Positions 1-6,165 of a stretch of DNA of 39,364 bases are shown piece after piece (the first letter of the stretch is position 1; the number at the start of each line of letters is the position of its first letter). Location: positions 1-39,364 of the IMG/VR virus record IMGVR_UViG_3300006854_000165. One strand, 5' to 3'. Source of the DNA: a virus. The notes beneath the pieces are model-generated. The model made no database searches. It was not told where the DNA came from and worked only from the letters and a program-made list of their open reading frames with translations. Position numbers and translations under genes: made by a program.

Positions 1-477
1 CTCGTGGCGACGCTCGTGGCGGCATACGTGGCGGCATACGTGGCGGCATACGTGGCGGCGCTCGTGGCGGCGTCCGTGGCGGCGTCCGTGGCGGCGCGCG
101 TGGCGGCGTCCGTGGCGGCGACCGTGGCGGCGTCCGTGGCGGCGCGCGTGGCGGCGTGCGTGGCGGCGTCCGTGGCGGCGTCCGTGGCGGCGCGCGTGGC
201 GGCGTCCGTGGCGGCGCGCGTGGCGGCGTACGTGGCGACGCGCGTGGCGGCGCTTGTGGCGACGCGCGTGGCGGCGTCCGTGGCGGCGCGCGTGGCGGCG
301 TGCGTGGCGGCGTCCGTGGCGGCGTCCGTGGCGGCGCTCGTGGCGTCGTCCGTGGCGGCGTCCGTGGCGGCGTACGTGGCGTCGACCGTGGCGGCGCTCG
401 TGGCGGCGTACGTGGCGTCGACCGTGGCGGCGCTCGTGGCGTCGTACGTGGCGGCGCGCGTGGGGGCGTACGTGGCG
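1..477 (-). repeat. 12-bp tandem array, left part (about 39 units)
   Basis: The plus-strand unit is cgtggcggcNNN. On the coding minus strand it is x-Ala-Ala-Thr, where x is Asp, Arg, Ser, Tyr, Val or His. Most variation falls in the x codon; the second codon is sometimes Val or Asp. Three tat-type units sit at 24-59, and a 36-bp higher-order unit occurs twice around 370-445. The array decays into unique sequence near 477. Units of 12 nt let copy number change without shifting the frame. Confidence 0.95.
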
Positions 478-872
478 GGCGCTACGACTGGCTCGCCACG
501 GAGAGATCGGATGCACATCTCGGTGGCACGACCAGCAGCGACACCAGCCGATGCCATCAATTCCTGCTCGGTCAGCAGTCGTCCGAACAGCTCCTTCTGC
601 TTGTTCGGGTTGGCTCGGAGCCAAATGGCTCCGCTTGCCACAGAGCAAGCGACCGCGCCGACCAACGGGCTTGAAACGAAGATGACCCGCTTGGGCTCGG
701 TAAGTTTCGCTGCATGATAGAGCGCGGCGACGCTCCCAACTGCATCTGCCTTTTCGACCTCGGTCATCGGTTCGCAGTTCAGCGCGTTGGCGATCCATTT
801 GTCACGCCACTCATTGAGTTGGCCCTTGTGCTCCGGGTGATCGTCGAATGAGTACAGTTTCTTCTTGTTCAT
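1..872 (-). CDS. DUF6745-like repeat protein, N-terminal part (runs off the left end)
   Basis: The ATG at 872 follows a GGAGG ribosome site at about 878-882. The first 131 residues are ordinary sequence: a basic start (MNKKKLYSF), then W-rich and Ala-rich segments including [13 protein letters not shown] and [16 protein letters not shown]. This resembles the part of DUF6745 proteins that precedes their C-terminal domain. From about position 477 the frame enters the 12-bp array and reads Ala-Ala-Thr-x with no stop to the window edge. It continues at the right end (38138-39364) in frame if the ends overlap by 2 nt. Function is unknown. It is the second gene of the operon that starts at 1425. 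The strand and frame are strongly supported because both non-repeat flanks are in this frame; the DUF6745 name is from family recognition. Confidence 0.8.
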   Translation of the reverse strand, partial: MNKKKLYSFDDHPEHKGQLNEWRDKWIANALNCEPMTEVEKADAVGSVAALYHAAKLTEPKRVIFVSSPLVGAVACSVASGAIWLRANPNKQKELFGRLLTEQELMASAGVAAGRATEMCIRSLRGEPVVAPATYAPTRAATYDATSAATVDATYAATSAATVDATYAATDAATDDATSAATDAATDAATHAATRAATDAATRVATSAATRVATYAATRAATDAATRAATDAATDAATHAATRAATDAATVAATDAATRAATDAATDAATSAATYAATYAATYAATSVAT

Positions 873-882
873 ATATCCTCCG

Positions 883-939
883 TGCCGAGCGCAGGAATCG
901 AACCTGCGCCATGTCACCAGACCGGCTATCAGTTCATGG
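883..939 (-). ncRNA. tRNA T-arm-like hairpin upstream of the DUF6745 gene
   Basis: On the minus strand 907-891 forms a perfect 5-bp T-stem around a TTCGATT loop, followed by GCTCGGC and A, the layout of a tRNA 3' end. A CCATG/CATGG inverted repeat (939-935 and 913-909) lies just upstream. I could not find a convincing 5' acceptor strand or D-arm; the best candidate (973-967, six of seven pairs with one wobble) lies inside the preceding gene. It may be a tRNA relic or a hairpin controlling the downstream gene. The last bases GGCACGGAGGAT recur at the second tRNA-like element before groES. Confidence 0.4.
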
Positions 940-1425
940 TCAGTCCGCAACCTGTCGTGGTAACTCCCCCGGCTGGTATTCGGCGTGGATGACAATCTGA
1001 TACACGCCAGGCGGAACGATGGTTGCGCCTGGCTCCTTCAGCTTCGTTGCCTTGTCGGTAATGTGCTGTTCGCACATGTACCGCTTCGCCTCGATGCCAC
1101 TGGCGAGGCCGTCGTAGTGCGTGGCGATCACGAACTTGCTCGGCTGGCAGAGCGCGCACCGGGTCTTGTGCTCCTCGTGCATGAGGGCGACCGGAGCGGT
1201 CACCTTCATGTACCTGGCATCGACCTCCGTGCGGTACATGCTCGCCGCTCGGTGTGGGATGCGATGCGCATGATCGGTGACCTCTCCATGCTGCAGGATG
1301 AGGCCGCGCTCGGTGCGCTCGTCGGCAAGCTTCGCGCCGTCTGGGACCCCGTCGACGCGGAACAGGAATACGTCACCCTGGCGGATTTGGATGGACTGTG
1401 GAGCGGATGCTTTCTTCTTGGGCAT
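940..1425 (-). CDS. QGDV-type small protein with inserted zinc knuckle
   Basis: 161 residues. Residues 16-20 (QGDVF), 47-55 (GEVTDHAHR), 81-86 (LMHEEH) and the end (VPPGVYQI, EYQP, QVAD) match a widespread small-protein family of unknown function built on QGDVLL, GEVTGHAH, HEEH and REYTP blocks. Between HEEH and PPGVY there are about 50 extra residues with C90-x2-C93 and C118-x2-H121, a plausible zinc site. ATG 1425 is chosen because a TTGACA element begins 35 nt upstream. It is the first gene of the long minus-strand operon, directly before the DUF6745 protein. The role is unknown; the zinc insertion is inferred from residue spacing. Confidence 0.82.
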   Translation of the reverse strand: MPKKKASAPQSIQIRQGDVFLFRVDGVPDGAKLADERTERGLILQHGEVTDHAHRIPHRAASMYRTEVDARYMKVTAPVALMHEEHKTRCALCQPSKFVIATHYDGLASGIEAKRYMCEQHITDKATKLKEPGATIVPPGVYQIVIHAEYQPGELPRQVAD

Positions 1426-1431
1426 GCTCCG

Positions 1432-1475
1432 AGCCTGACACGTCGCTTGACCAGTGTCAATACACGGTGTACGGT
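1432..1475. promoter_or_regulatory. Divergent promoter pair sharing a palindrome
   Basis: TTGACCAGTGTCAA (1447-1460) is a 14-bp inverted repeat. Read on plus it gives -35 TTGACC (1447-1452), a 17-nt spacer and TACGGT (1470-1475), with a start near 1482 and ATG at 1483. Read on minus it gives TTGACA (1460-1455), a 17-nt spacer and CAGGCT (1437-1432), with a start near 1425, which is the ATG. Both transcripts would be leaderless or almost so. The -35 match is good and the -10 matches are weak. The palindrome could also be an operator. Confidence 0.55.
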
Positions 1476-1482
1476 TCCGCGC

Positions 1483-2289
1483 ATGACCGACCAAGAACGA
1501 CTTCATGTAGCGCATCAACCCAGCGACCATCTCGAGGTCACCGATCAGGGATGGCTTATCGGCCCAGGAACAGAGGCATGTCCCAGCGCTCGCTCGAGCA
1601 AGCTGTGGGTCAACGAGACCAACATCCTTGGCATCGTCTGGCACTATACCGACACGCGCAGCGCTACCGCGATGGGGCTCGCACGCCGCATCATGCAGAT
1701 GCCTGGACCGGGGCAGCGTGCCGCGAGCTGGCACATCTGCATCGACCGTAGCGGTGCGATCGTGCAGAGCATCAGCGCGCTGCTGGGTAGCTGGCACGCT
1801 GGCGGGGCGAGCGCCGCACGATTCGTCGTGGATCGGTTTGTTGAGGACGCCCGCATTGACCTCGCGTCTCCTCCGGTCAAGCGTCGCATCTGGAGGGCCG
1901 TATCCCCGCATACCGGCCTCCCGGGGGCCAATGATCTGTTCCTGGGCATCGAGCTCGAGAACGTCGGCGAGGTGAGGCGGCATGGTGCCGAGTGGCTCGG
2001 CTGGCCATTCGCGCATGGAACCGCGAATGGAGAGCCCGTCGTGGTCCCGGTCGATGAGATCGCCAAACATACAGGCCGTTTCTACCACCAGTTCACGGCG
2101 GCCCAGGTTGACGCCGCACAACGAGTCACCCAGGCACTTGTCGGCAAGTACCATCTGGTGCGCCCCAACTGCACACTTTCTCACCAGGCCATCGACCCCG
2201 AGCGCAGGACCGACCCGGGTCCCGACTGGATGGATCGCTGCCTTCCAATCATCCTTGATCAGGTATTCGGAGGCGGCGCCAGCAAGTAG
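1483..2289 (+). CDS. Endolysin: N-acetylmuramoyl-L-alanine amidase (Amidase_2)
   Basis: 268 residues. It should cleave the amide bond between N-acetylmuramic acid and L-alanine in peptidoglycan. Amidase_2 (T7 lysozyme/AmpD fold) signatures are H54 in GIVWHYTDT, H84 in SWHICIDRSG, H105 in SWHAGG, a GIELEN strand near 155-160, and the C-terminal zinc block H234...RTDPGPDW with D244. There is no signal peptide or membrane segment, so release probably needs a holin. The open frame extends far upstream, but ATG 1483 lies 36 nt after a TTGACC element and matches the family start. It stands alone, far from the lysis membrane genes at 30946-31873, and its end overlaps the convergent gene 2259-2546 by 31 nt. 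Confidence 0.9.
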   Translation: MTDQERLHVAHQPSDHLEVTDQGWLIGPGTEACPSARSSKLWVNETNILGIVWHYTDTRSATAMGLARRIMQMPGPGQRAASWHICIDRSGAIVQSISALLGSWHAGGASAARFVVDRFVEDARIDLASPPVKRRIWRAVSPHTGLPGANDLFLGIELENVGEVRRHGAEWLGWPFAHGTANGEPVVVPVDEIAKHTGRFYHQFTAAQVDAAQRVTQALVGKYHLVRPNCTLSHQAIDPERRTDPGPDWMDRCLPIILDQVFGGGASK

Positions 2290-2546
2290 ATATCGATCCG
2301 ACGCAGGCGGTGCATCTCGACCGTGAGCACGTGCCACTCCGCATCGCGCCACATGTCCTCGACCTTTCCGTAGCGGTGCTCGATCGGAAAACGCAGCGCA
2401 GCAGCCCACGCCTTGAGCGCAGCCGGAGCCTCTGGCTCGTCGCGCTCCCACAGCACCACATCCGCCCTGACTCGGAGCGCGCAATCGAACATCGCCCACA
2501 GCCAGAACGTGTGGTCACGCGAGTCGGTCGGTCGTTCAGCGAACAT
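2259..2546 (-). CDS. Hypothetical protein, third gene of a small early operon
   Basis: 95 residues, not recognised. The sequence has a Trp/Phe-rich start (DHTFWLWAMFDCALRVR), an acidic middle, an aromatic stretch around EDMWRDAEWHVLTVEM and a hydrophobic end (IDIYLLAPPP). No known motif is seen. ATG 2546 overlaps the end of the upstream gene by 11 nt, which suggests translational coupling. The 3' end runs 31 nt into the convergent endolysin gene. Confidence 0.65.
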   Translation of the reverse strand: MFAERPTDSRDHTFWLWAMFDCALRVRADVVLWERDEPEAPAALKAWAAALRFPIEHRYGKVEDMWRDAEWHVLTVEMHRLRRIDIYLLAPPPNT

Positions 2547-2751
2547 CGCACACCCCGTCGTAGCGCTCGTCACCGTGCACGATGGCCAGCACGAGCTCGG
2601 CCGTGGTCTCGCTAGCCATCGCTTCATCGGCCAGCCGCTCGGTCTCGGTGTCGCCGAGCACAGCGGCACGCTCGGCGATGCGCTCAAGCTGAGCCTCATC
2701 GAGCGCCCCGAGGTCACGGCGCCGTTGGACCCGGTCATACCAGGCGATCAT
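2536..2751 (-). CDS. Hypothetical small acidic protein
   Basis: 71 residues, Glu/Ala-rich and probably all alpha-helical (LDEAQLERIAERAAVLGD, ADEAMASETTAELVLAIV). No family recognised. ATG 2751 overlaps the stop of the preceding gene as ATGA, so it is the second gene of the 2948-2259 operon. Confidence 0.65.
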   Translation of the reverse strand: MIAWYDRVQRRRDLGALDEAQLERIAERAAVLGDTETERLADEAMASETTAELVLAIVHGDERYDGVCDVR

Positions 2752-2948
2752 CGCCCTCCCCCATAGACCAGGTCATCGCGGCGGCGCTCGGCTAGCCCGC
2801 ACGCCCGCGCCATAGCCTCCCAGACCTCCCCATCCTGCGATCCACTCGGCGCTGCGGCCATGGAGACCTGCAGCTGGTTGAGTAGGCGTGCCCTGATGTG
2901 TGATAGGGCTGCGATCTGCCGCGCCCGGTTCAAGCTTGATGTCTTCAT
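2748..2948 (-). CDS. Hypothetical small protein, first gene of operon 2948-2259
   Basis: 66 residues, Arg/Ala-rich and probably helical (LNRARQIAALSHIRARLLNQ). No family recognised. ATG 2948 is preceded by GGAGG and lies 35 nt after a TTGACA element on the minus strand. The same position is the predicted transcription start, so the mRNA may be leaderless even though an SD-like sequence is present in the DNA. Confidence 0.6.
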   Translation of the reverse strand: MKTSSLNRARQIAALSHIRARLLNQLQVSMAAAPSGSQDGEVWEAMARACGLAERRRDDLVYGGGR

Positions 2949-2954
2949 GCCTCC

Positions 2955-2983
2955 ACCATGGCATCGCGACAGGCGAGTGTCAA
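2955..2983 (-). promoter_or_regulatory. Promoter of operon 2948-2259
   Basis: Minus-strand TTGACA (2983-2978), a 17-nt spacer, then CATGGT (2960-2955). The predicted start is at about 2948, the first base of the ATG. The -35 box is perfect and the -10 is weak. It follows the same layout as the promoters at 1455, 3022, 4810 and 6160. Confidence 0.5.
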
Positions 2984-2998
2984 GCCACAAGTGCACGG

Positions 2999-3020
2999 CG
3001 TGCTCAATATGCTGAGCACG
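2999..3020. promoter_or_regulatory. Operator-like palindrome between divergent promoters
   Basis: A perfect 8-bp inverted repeat, CGTGCTCA then TGAGCACG, separated by 6 nt (atatgc). It ends one base before the -35 box of the ribbon-helix-helix gene at 3058 and lies 16 bp from the divergent -35 box of operon 2948-2259. Small ribbon-helix-helix proteins often repress their own promoter through such sites. That role is inferred from position only. Confidence 0.5.
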
Positions 3021-3021
3021 G

Positions 3022-3050
3022 TTGACACCACTGTGCGCCCATGAGACATT
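3022..3050 (+). promoter_or_regulatory. Promoter of the 3058-4422 replication cluster
   Basis: TTGACA (3022-3027), a 17-nt spacer and GACATT (3045-3050). The predicted start is near 3057, next to the ATG at 3058. It sits directly beside the palindrome at 2999-3020. Confidence 0.5.
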
Positions 3051-3057
3051 GGCCGGC

Positions 3058-3213
3058 ATGTCCAGAGACAAGCACATGAAACGCCTGAACTTGTGGATCC
3101 CTTGTTCCACCGTGAAGCGCCTGCAGGATGCGGCCACGCGCGCCGGGGTCGACCTCACCACCATGATCCGACTGCGGCTCGATGGCCGTGACATCGTGGA
3201 GGTGCATCGGTGA
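3058..3213 (+). CDS. Ribbon-helix-helix (CopG/Arc-like) DNA-binding protein
   Basis: 51 residues. A beta-strand of alternating residues (KRLNLWIP) is followed by two helices (STVKRLQDAATRAGVDLTTM and IRLRLDGRDI), the layout of a ribbon-helix-helix repressor. These act as dimers that insert the strand into the major groove. ATG 3058 is preferred over a TTG at 3022 because the TTG is part of the -35 box. It heads the replication cluster, with GTGA overlap into the next gene, and probably regulates its own promoter and the divergent one. The fold call comes from sequence pattern, not from a search. Confidence 0.7.
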   Translation: MSRDKHMKRLNLWIPCSTVKRLQDAATRAGVDLTTMIRLRLDGRDIVEVHR

Positions 3214-3434
3214 GCTACGAGCCAATCTGCGGCCTGACCTGGGATGTAGTGCAGGCGAGAAGCTCGGCTAAGCTTGGACGTATCAACACGTTCTGCGCGA
3301 TTTGCTTCATGCAATTCCATCACAGCGGTACGCCTTGCAGCAAGCATATCCTGCCAGAGGAGAAGGCTGAGTACGATGCTCGTTGTTCTGAGATGATGCT
3401 TGCGCTGGCCCTCGAGATCTCGAGGGTGCCATGA
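3210..3434 (+). CDS. Hypothetical Cys/His-rich small protein
   Basis: 74 residues. It starts at GTG 3210, overlapping the previous stop as GTGA. The middle has C-A-I-C, then HH, then C...H (CAICFMQFHHSGTPCSKH), which could hold one zinc ion. The C-terminus is helical and acidic. No family recognised. Its place between the regulator and the replication protein suggests an accessory role in early DNA metabolism, which is inference only. Confidence 0.65.
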   Translation: MSYEPICGLTWDVVQARSSAKLGRINTFCAICFMQFHHSGTPCSKHILPEEKAEYDARCSEMMLALALEISRVP

Positions 3435-3949
3435 GCGAGCTGGACAAGTTCAATGCCATCGCTCGAGCACATCCGGCGTGGCCAGCGTTCGAGGCCGAAG
3501 ATCAGCTATCTCCATGGATTGACCCGCGCGCGGCGTGGTGCGCGTTCCGGAATGGCTGGGATGCCGCCAAGCGCCGGGCTGCGCCCAACCGTCGGCTCGT
3601 TGCCGAGTACACCCCGGACGAGCACGAGTCAGCCATGAACGTGCTGGCCCGGCTCGGCAAGCGCAACGGCATCGCGTACTCGGGCAGCGCAGGTCACGTG
3701 GCCCTCATCGTGGCTCGACTGCGCGAAGGCGTCACCGAGTTCGAGCTGAGGGCGATCGTGGCGCGGCAAGCCGACTTGTGGTCCAGCGACCCGAAGATGC
3801 GCGAGTACCTGAAGCCCGAGACCCTCTTCGGACCCAAGACGATCGCGAAGTACCTCGACCCGGCGCGCACCGAGTACCGCGACCAGATCGCCGAGATGGA
3901 GCGTGCCCACCTCGCGCGCAAATCTCGCCAACTGGAGCTGGTGAGGTGA
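3431..3949 (+). CDS. Phage replication protein with Phg_2220_C domain
   Basis: 172 residues. Residues about 66-146 match the conserved phage C-terminal domain (Phg_2220_C) found in DnaD-like replisome organisers: VLARLGKRNG, a basic helix ending RLREGVTEFEL, then W-x3-DPKMREYLKPETLFG and KYLDP. In relatives this domain follows a DNA-binding N-terminus and helps load the host helicase. Here the N-terminus is short, with a W-x-AFRxGWDAAK helix, and no clear winged helix. ATG 3431 overlaps the previous stop as ATGA. No phage polymerase is present, so this is the best candidate for replication initiator. A phage origin probably lies in or near this cluster, but I see no iterons. Confidence 0.78.
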   Translation: MSELDKFNAIARAHPAWPAFEAEDQLSPWIDPRAAWCAFRNGWDAAKRRAAPNRRLVAEYTPDEHESAMNVLARLGKRNGIAYSGSAGHVALIVARLREGVTEFELRAIVARQADLWSSDPKMREYLKPETLFGPKTIAKYLDPARTEYRDQIAEMERAHLARKSRQLELVR

Positions 3950-4422
3950 CACGAGACTTCGCCACCGATCCAGAGGTCGCTGCAGATCTCGACCGCCAGG
4001 CGCGCACCGAGGCGGACCGCTCTCGAACGCGCGAGACCAGCACGGTCATCGACTCGACCACAGCAGCGACCTGGCCGTGCCTCTACTGCAAGACCGCGGT
4101 TCCGGTTCCCCGAACCGCGGTCGAGATGCGGGACACGTTCAACCGGGCGCTCCGAGCACGCGGTCAGCGTCCTCTCGAGGACACCGCTGTCTGCTCGAGT
4201 TGCTATGCCCGAGAAGAAGCTCGGCGCGTCGAGCTCGGCGAAGCTGCACGCACCCGCTGCGCGCAGCTCGTGCGGGTAATCACCGAGGGCTCCGTCCCGC
4301 CGGCCGACTCGCCCATCGTCCGCGAGCTCCGCAAGCTCGGTCATCCAGACGTGGACGGCCTGCTCAAGTCGCTGCGCGAGCGGAAGTCGCCCGGGTCGAC
4401 TCGAGGTCGTGGGGAGATCTGA
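3946..4422 (+). CDS. Zinc-ribbon-like hypothetical protein
   Basis: 158 residues, starting at GTG 3946 with GTGA overlap. The N-terminal third is charged and probably disordered (ATDPEVAADLDRQARTEADR). A C-L-Y-C knuckle (WPCLYCKTAVPVP) and a C-S-S-C knuckle (AVCSSCYAREEAR) about 40 residues apart could form a zinc ribbon. The C-terminus is helical and basic. It directly follows the replication protein and may be a DNA-binding partner. No family recognised. It is the last gene of this cluster; the intergenic stretch to 4531 holds a GGCGCC inverted repeat (4441-4464) without a T-run. Confidence 0.7.
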   Translation: MTRDFATDPEVAADLDRQARTEADRSRTRETSTVIDSTTAATWPCLYCKTAVPVPRTAVEMRDTFNRALRARGQRPLEDTAVCSSCYAREEARRVELGEAARTRCAQLVRVITEGSVPPADSPIVRELRKLGHPDVDGLLKSLRERKSPGSTRGRGEI

Positions 4423-4530
4423 TCAGCAGACGTTGCAGCTGGCGCCGGTTCCCGGACAGGCGCCCAAAGTAGCGCAAGCCTGTAGGGTATCCGGCGGACA
4501 TCCCTGCGCTCAACCTCTTTGAAGATCGCT

Positions 4531-4782
4531 TCATTTTCTCGTCCTCTTCAGGGGGTTCAGTGGATCGGGAATATCGCTGCGGCCATGCTCAGAATGCATG
4601 CGAACCGCAGCGATAATCAACGCATGCATCGATGGGTAATGGAGCCTATCCTTCTGCTCCTTCACCCATCGTTTTTCGTCATGAGTCAAGCGGATCATGA
4701 CGTTCGCCAGCTGGCGGCGCTTCTTCGGACCTTGCTTCAACCCCACTCGTGCCAGGGCTCGGGCATCGCTTCTTCGTGTCAT
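4531..4782 (-). CDS. Small basic protein, possible ribbon-helix-helix regulator
   Basis: 83 residues, strongly basic. The middle (LANVMIRLTHDEKRWVKEQK then YPSMHALIIAAV) fits a strand-helix-helix pattern like ribbon-helix-helix proteins, with a basic tail on each side. ATG 4782 is chosen because a TTGACA element lies 33 nt upstream with TATTGA as -10, so the predicted transcript begins at the ATG. Two direct GGTGTCAA repeats on plus (4784-4791 and 4808-4815) flank the promoter and could be its operator. The fold assignment is tentative. Confidence 0.6.
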   Translation of the reverse strand: MTRRSDARALARVGLKQGPKKRRQLANVMIRLTHDEKRWVKEQKDRLHYPSMHALIIAAVRMHSEHGRSDIPDPLNPLKRTRK

Positions 4783-4787
4783 GGGTG

Positions 4788-4815
4788 TCAATACCGCACC
4801 CATCGGTGGTGTCAA
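4788..4815 (-). promoter_or_regulatory. Promoter of gene 4531-4782 with direct repeats
   Basis: Minus-strand TTGACA (4815-4810), a 16-nt spacer and TATTGA (4793-4788). The predicted start is at about 4781-4782, so the mRNA would be leaderless. A second TTGACA-like copy overlaps the -10 region, giving two TTGACACC direct repeats 24 bp apart. The -35 overlaps the end of the upstream gene 4812-5126. Confidence 0.5.
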
Positions 4816-5126
4816 GACTCGTCGAGCGGAACCAGCTGCGTGATGTGGTAGGCCAGCGTGGGTAGCTCAGGGTCGTGATCCTGGGCGTCGAGCACCACGT
4901 AGCGATGCTGTCCGCCGGCTGGCAGCGTTGGACATCCCGGCACGGAACGCAGCACGGTTCCGGGAAGGTCGTCCGGGGTGAGAACGCGCTCCCCTGCAAG
5001 TGGCTGCAGCCCACGCCATCGACCGCGGCCCGCCTGGTCTTCGCGCATTGTCCATTCCTCGATGGGTAGGCGCGTGCGCGGCGCCGGTGGAGTCCTGGTT
5101 CCCGAGCCGATGCGGCGGGCGCTCAC
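4812..5126 (-). CDS. Hypothetical protein
   Basis: 104 residues, starting at GTG 5126 and overlapping the previous stop as GTGA. The first 40 residues are Arg/Pro-rich and probably disordered. The rest looks folded, with DDLPGTVLRSVPG, HRYVVLDAQDHDPELP and LAYHITQLVPL. No family recognised. It is the last gene of the minus-strand group that begins at 6129. Confidence 0.6.
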   Translation of the reverse strand: MSARRIGSGTRTPPAPRTRLPIEEWTMREDQAGRGRWRGLQPLAGERVLTPDDLPGTVLRSVPGCPTLPAGGQHRYVVLDAQDHDPELPTLAYHITQLVPLDES

Positions 5127-5362
5127 AGGTCCCCCTCATAGCCAGCGGTGTAGCGCCGGTTCATCGCCTCGATGCGGTCGCACTGGTCGTTGAAGGCGGC
5201 CTCCTTTTCCGCCCGCTGGACGACGTCGGCGCAGATCTCCCGCGCCTTGTCCGCTCCAGCGGCATTCGAGAGCGCCAAGTCGCAGATGACAACCTGCAGG
5301 TGGTCTCCGTGGTCGGCCGCTTCGCTCTTGAGCTTCTCGATCTGCTCGTTCGTGATCTTCAT
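5123..5362 (-). CDS. Hypothetical small helical protein
   Basis: 79 residues with a good ribosome site (AAGGAG, 5 nt before ATG 5362). It is acidic and mostly helical (TNEQIEKLKSEAADHGDHL, DKAREICADVVQRAEKEAAF). No family recognised. It is translationally linked to the next gene by GTGA and separated from the preceding gene by 100 bp in which I see no clear promoter. Confidence 0.68.
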   Translation of the reverse strand: MKITNEQIEKLKSEAADHGDHLQVVICDLALSNAAGADKAREICADVVQRAEKEAAFNDQCDRIEAMNRRYTAGYEGDL

Positions 5363-5462
5363 AGTTCTCCTTGCCCTGGCTCATCAGTACGCAGAGGGCA
5401 ACTGCGTAGACGCCACGGACCGGCGTGGGTGGTGGGAGGGCGCCGGCCCGGAGCGTTTCGCC

Positions 5463-5915
5463 TCAGATCAGTTCCACTCGCGCCCGCGAGGTTCGAACCG
5501 TGACCTTCACCTGGGTCACCTCGCGACGATGGCTGTTCGCGGCGAGTGAGCAGATGCCATCCTTGACCGGGATCTGGATGATGGTGCCATGCCACGCACC
5601 GAGGTACTCGCCGTCAGGGATGCCATGCGAACGAACTACCTCGGCGCTCGCAGGCCACTCGATGCCAGCGTCGATCTCCTCCTGCTCAGCGCTCGCCGCC
5701 GCGTACCACCCATCAACCGCGCCGCTCCAGGCCGCGGAGAACGCGCACATGTTGCCCACCTCGACGTCGAGCCGCTCGAGCGCCATGAACGCGTGGAACG
5801 CGAGCCGCCCGCACCGCTCGCCCTCCATGCGCGCGTTCTCGGGCTCGTCCAACCCCTCGAGTCTCACTGCCTTGCGTCCACTCTGCACAACTGCCCACAT
5901 CTTCATGAAGTTCAT
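5463..5915 (-). CDS. Hypothetical protein
   Basis: 150 residues with AGGAGA before ATG 5915. The N-terminal half is helical (ERCGRLAFHAFMALERLDVEV), followed by an Ala/Trp-rich part (FSAAWSGAVDGWYAAASAEQ) and beta-like sequence (YLGAWHGTIIQIPV, EVTQVKVTVRT). No conserved motif recognised and no membrane segment. It is in the early minus-strand group, 10 bp downstream of gene 5926-6129. Confidence 0.66.
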   Translation of the reverse strand: MNFMKMWAVVQSGRKAVRLEGLDEPENARMEGERCGRLAFHAFMALERLDVEVGNMCAFSAAWSGAVDGWYAAASAEQEEIDAGIEWPASAEVVRSHGIPDGEYLGAWHGTIIQIPVKDGICSLAANSHRREVTQVKVTVRTSRARVELI

Positions 5916-5925
5916 CTGAATTCTC

Positions 5926-6129
5926 CTATCGGGTTCCGAGTTGCGAAGACGGGCTGACCTGGATCCATCCAGCGTCGACCTTTGTCGCGAGCTCGAGCAC
6001 TGCAGCTTGGCTCATCGAGGTCTCGTACCAGTAGCGAATCGGCCCCTTGCTCACGAGCTGGATGCGCTCGCCGGCCGCGTGGATGGCCCGGACCAGTTCG
6101 GGTGAGCTCGTCTGCAGCATCGTCTTCAT
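5926..6129 (-). CDS. Hypothetical small protein, first of group 6129-4812
   Basis: 67 residues: helix (SSPELVRAIHAAGERIQLVS), strand (GPIRYWYETSM), then helix. No family recognised. ATG 6129 lies 36 nt after a TTGACA element on the minus strand, at the predicted transcription start. Earlier start codons exist in the same frame but lie upstream of the promoter. A longer competing frame (5912-6574) overlaps it and is rejected. Confidence 0.6.
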   Translation of the reverse strand: MKTMLQTSSPELVRAIHAAGERIQLVSKGPIRYWYETSMSQAAVLELATKVDAGWIQVSPSSQLGTR

Positions 6130-6136
6130 GCTTCCC

Positions 6137-6165
6137 CAGATGTTCATGCAGCATGCCAGTGTCAA
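6137..6165 (-). promoter_or_regulatory. Promoter of group 6129-4812
   Basis: Minus-strand TTGACA (6165-6160), a 17-nt spacer and CATCTG (6142-6137). The predicted start is near 6130, one base from the ATG. Bases after the -35 (CACTGG) are the same as in the promoter at 1455-1460. Confidence 0.48.

Noticed and set aside
4-717. Plus-strand frames through the left array (VAAx, GGVR and WRRx readings)
   Set aside because: They have no ribosome site, end in unrelated sequence, and conflict with the minus-strand frame, which is continuous with folded domains on both flanks.
985-1482. N-terminal extension of the endolysin frame
   Set aside because: It overlaps the QGDV gene on the other strand, has no amidase features, and lies upstream of the promoter-like element 36 nt before ATG 1483.
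4441-4464. GGCGCC inverted repeat as a terminator between convergent genes 3946-4422 and 4531-4782
   Set aside because: The stem is only 6 bp with a 12-nt gap and has no T-run on either strand, so I could not support it as a terminator.
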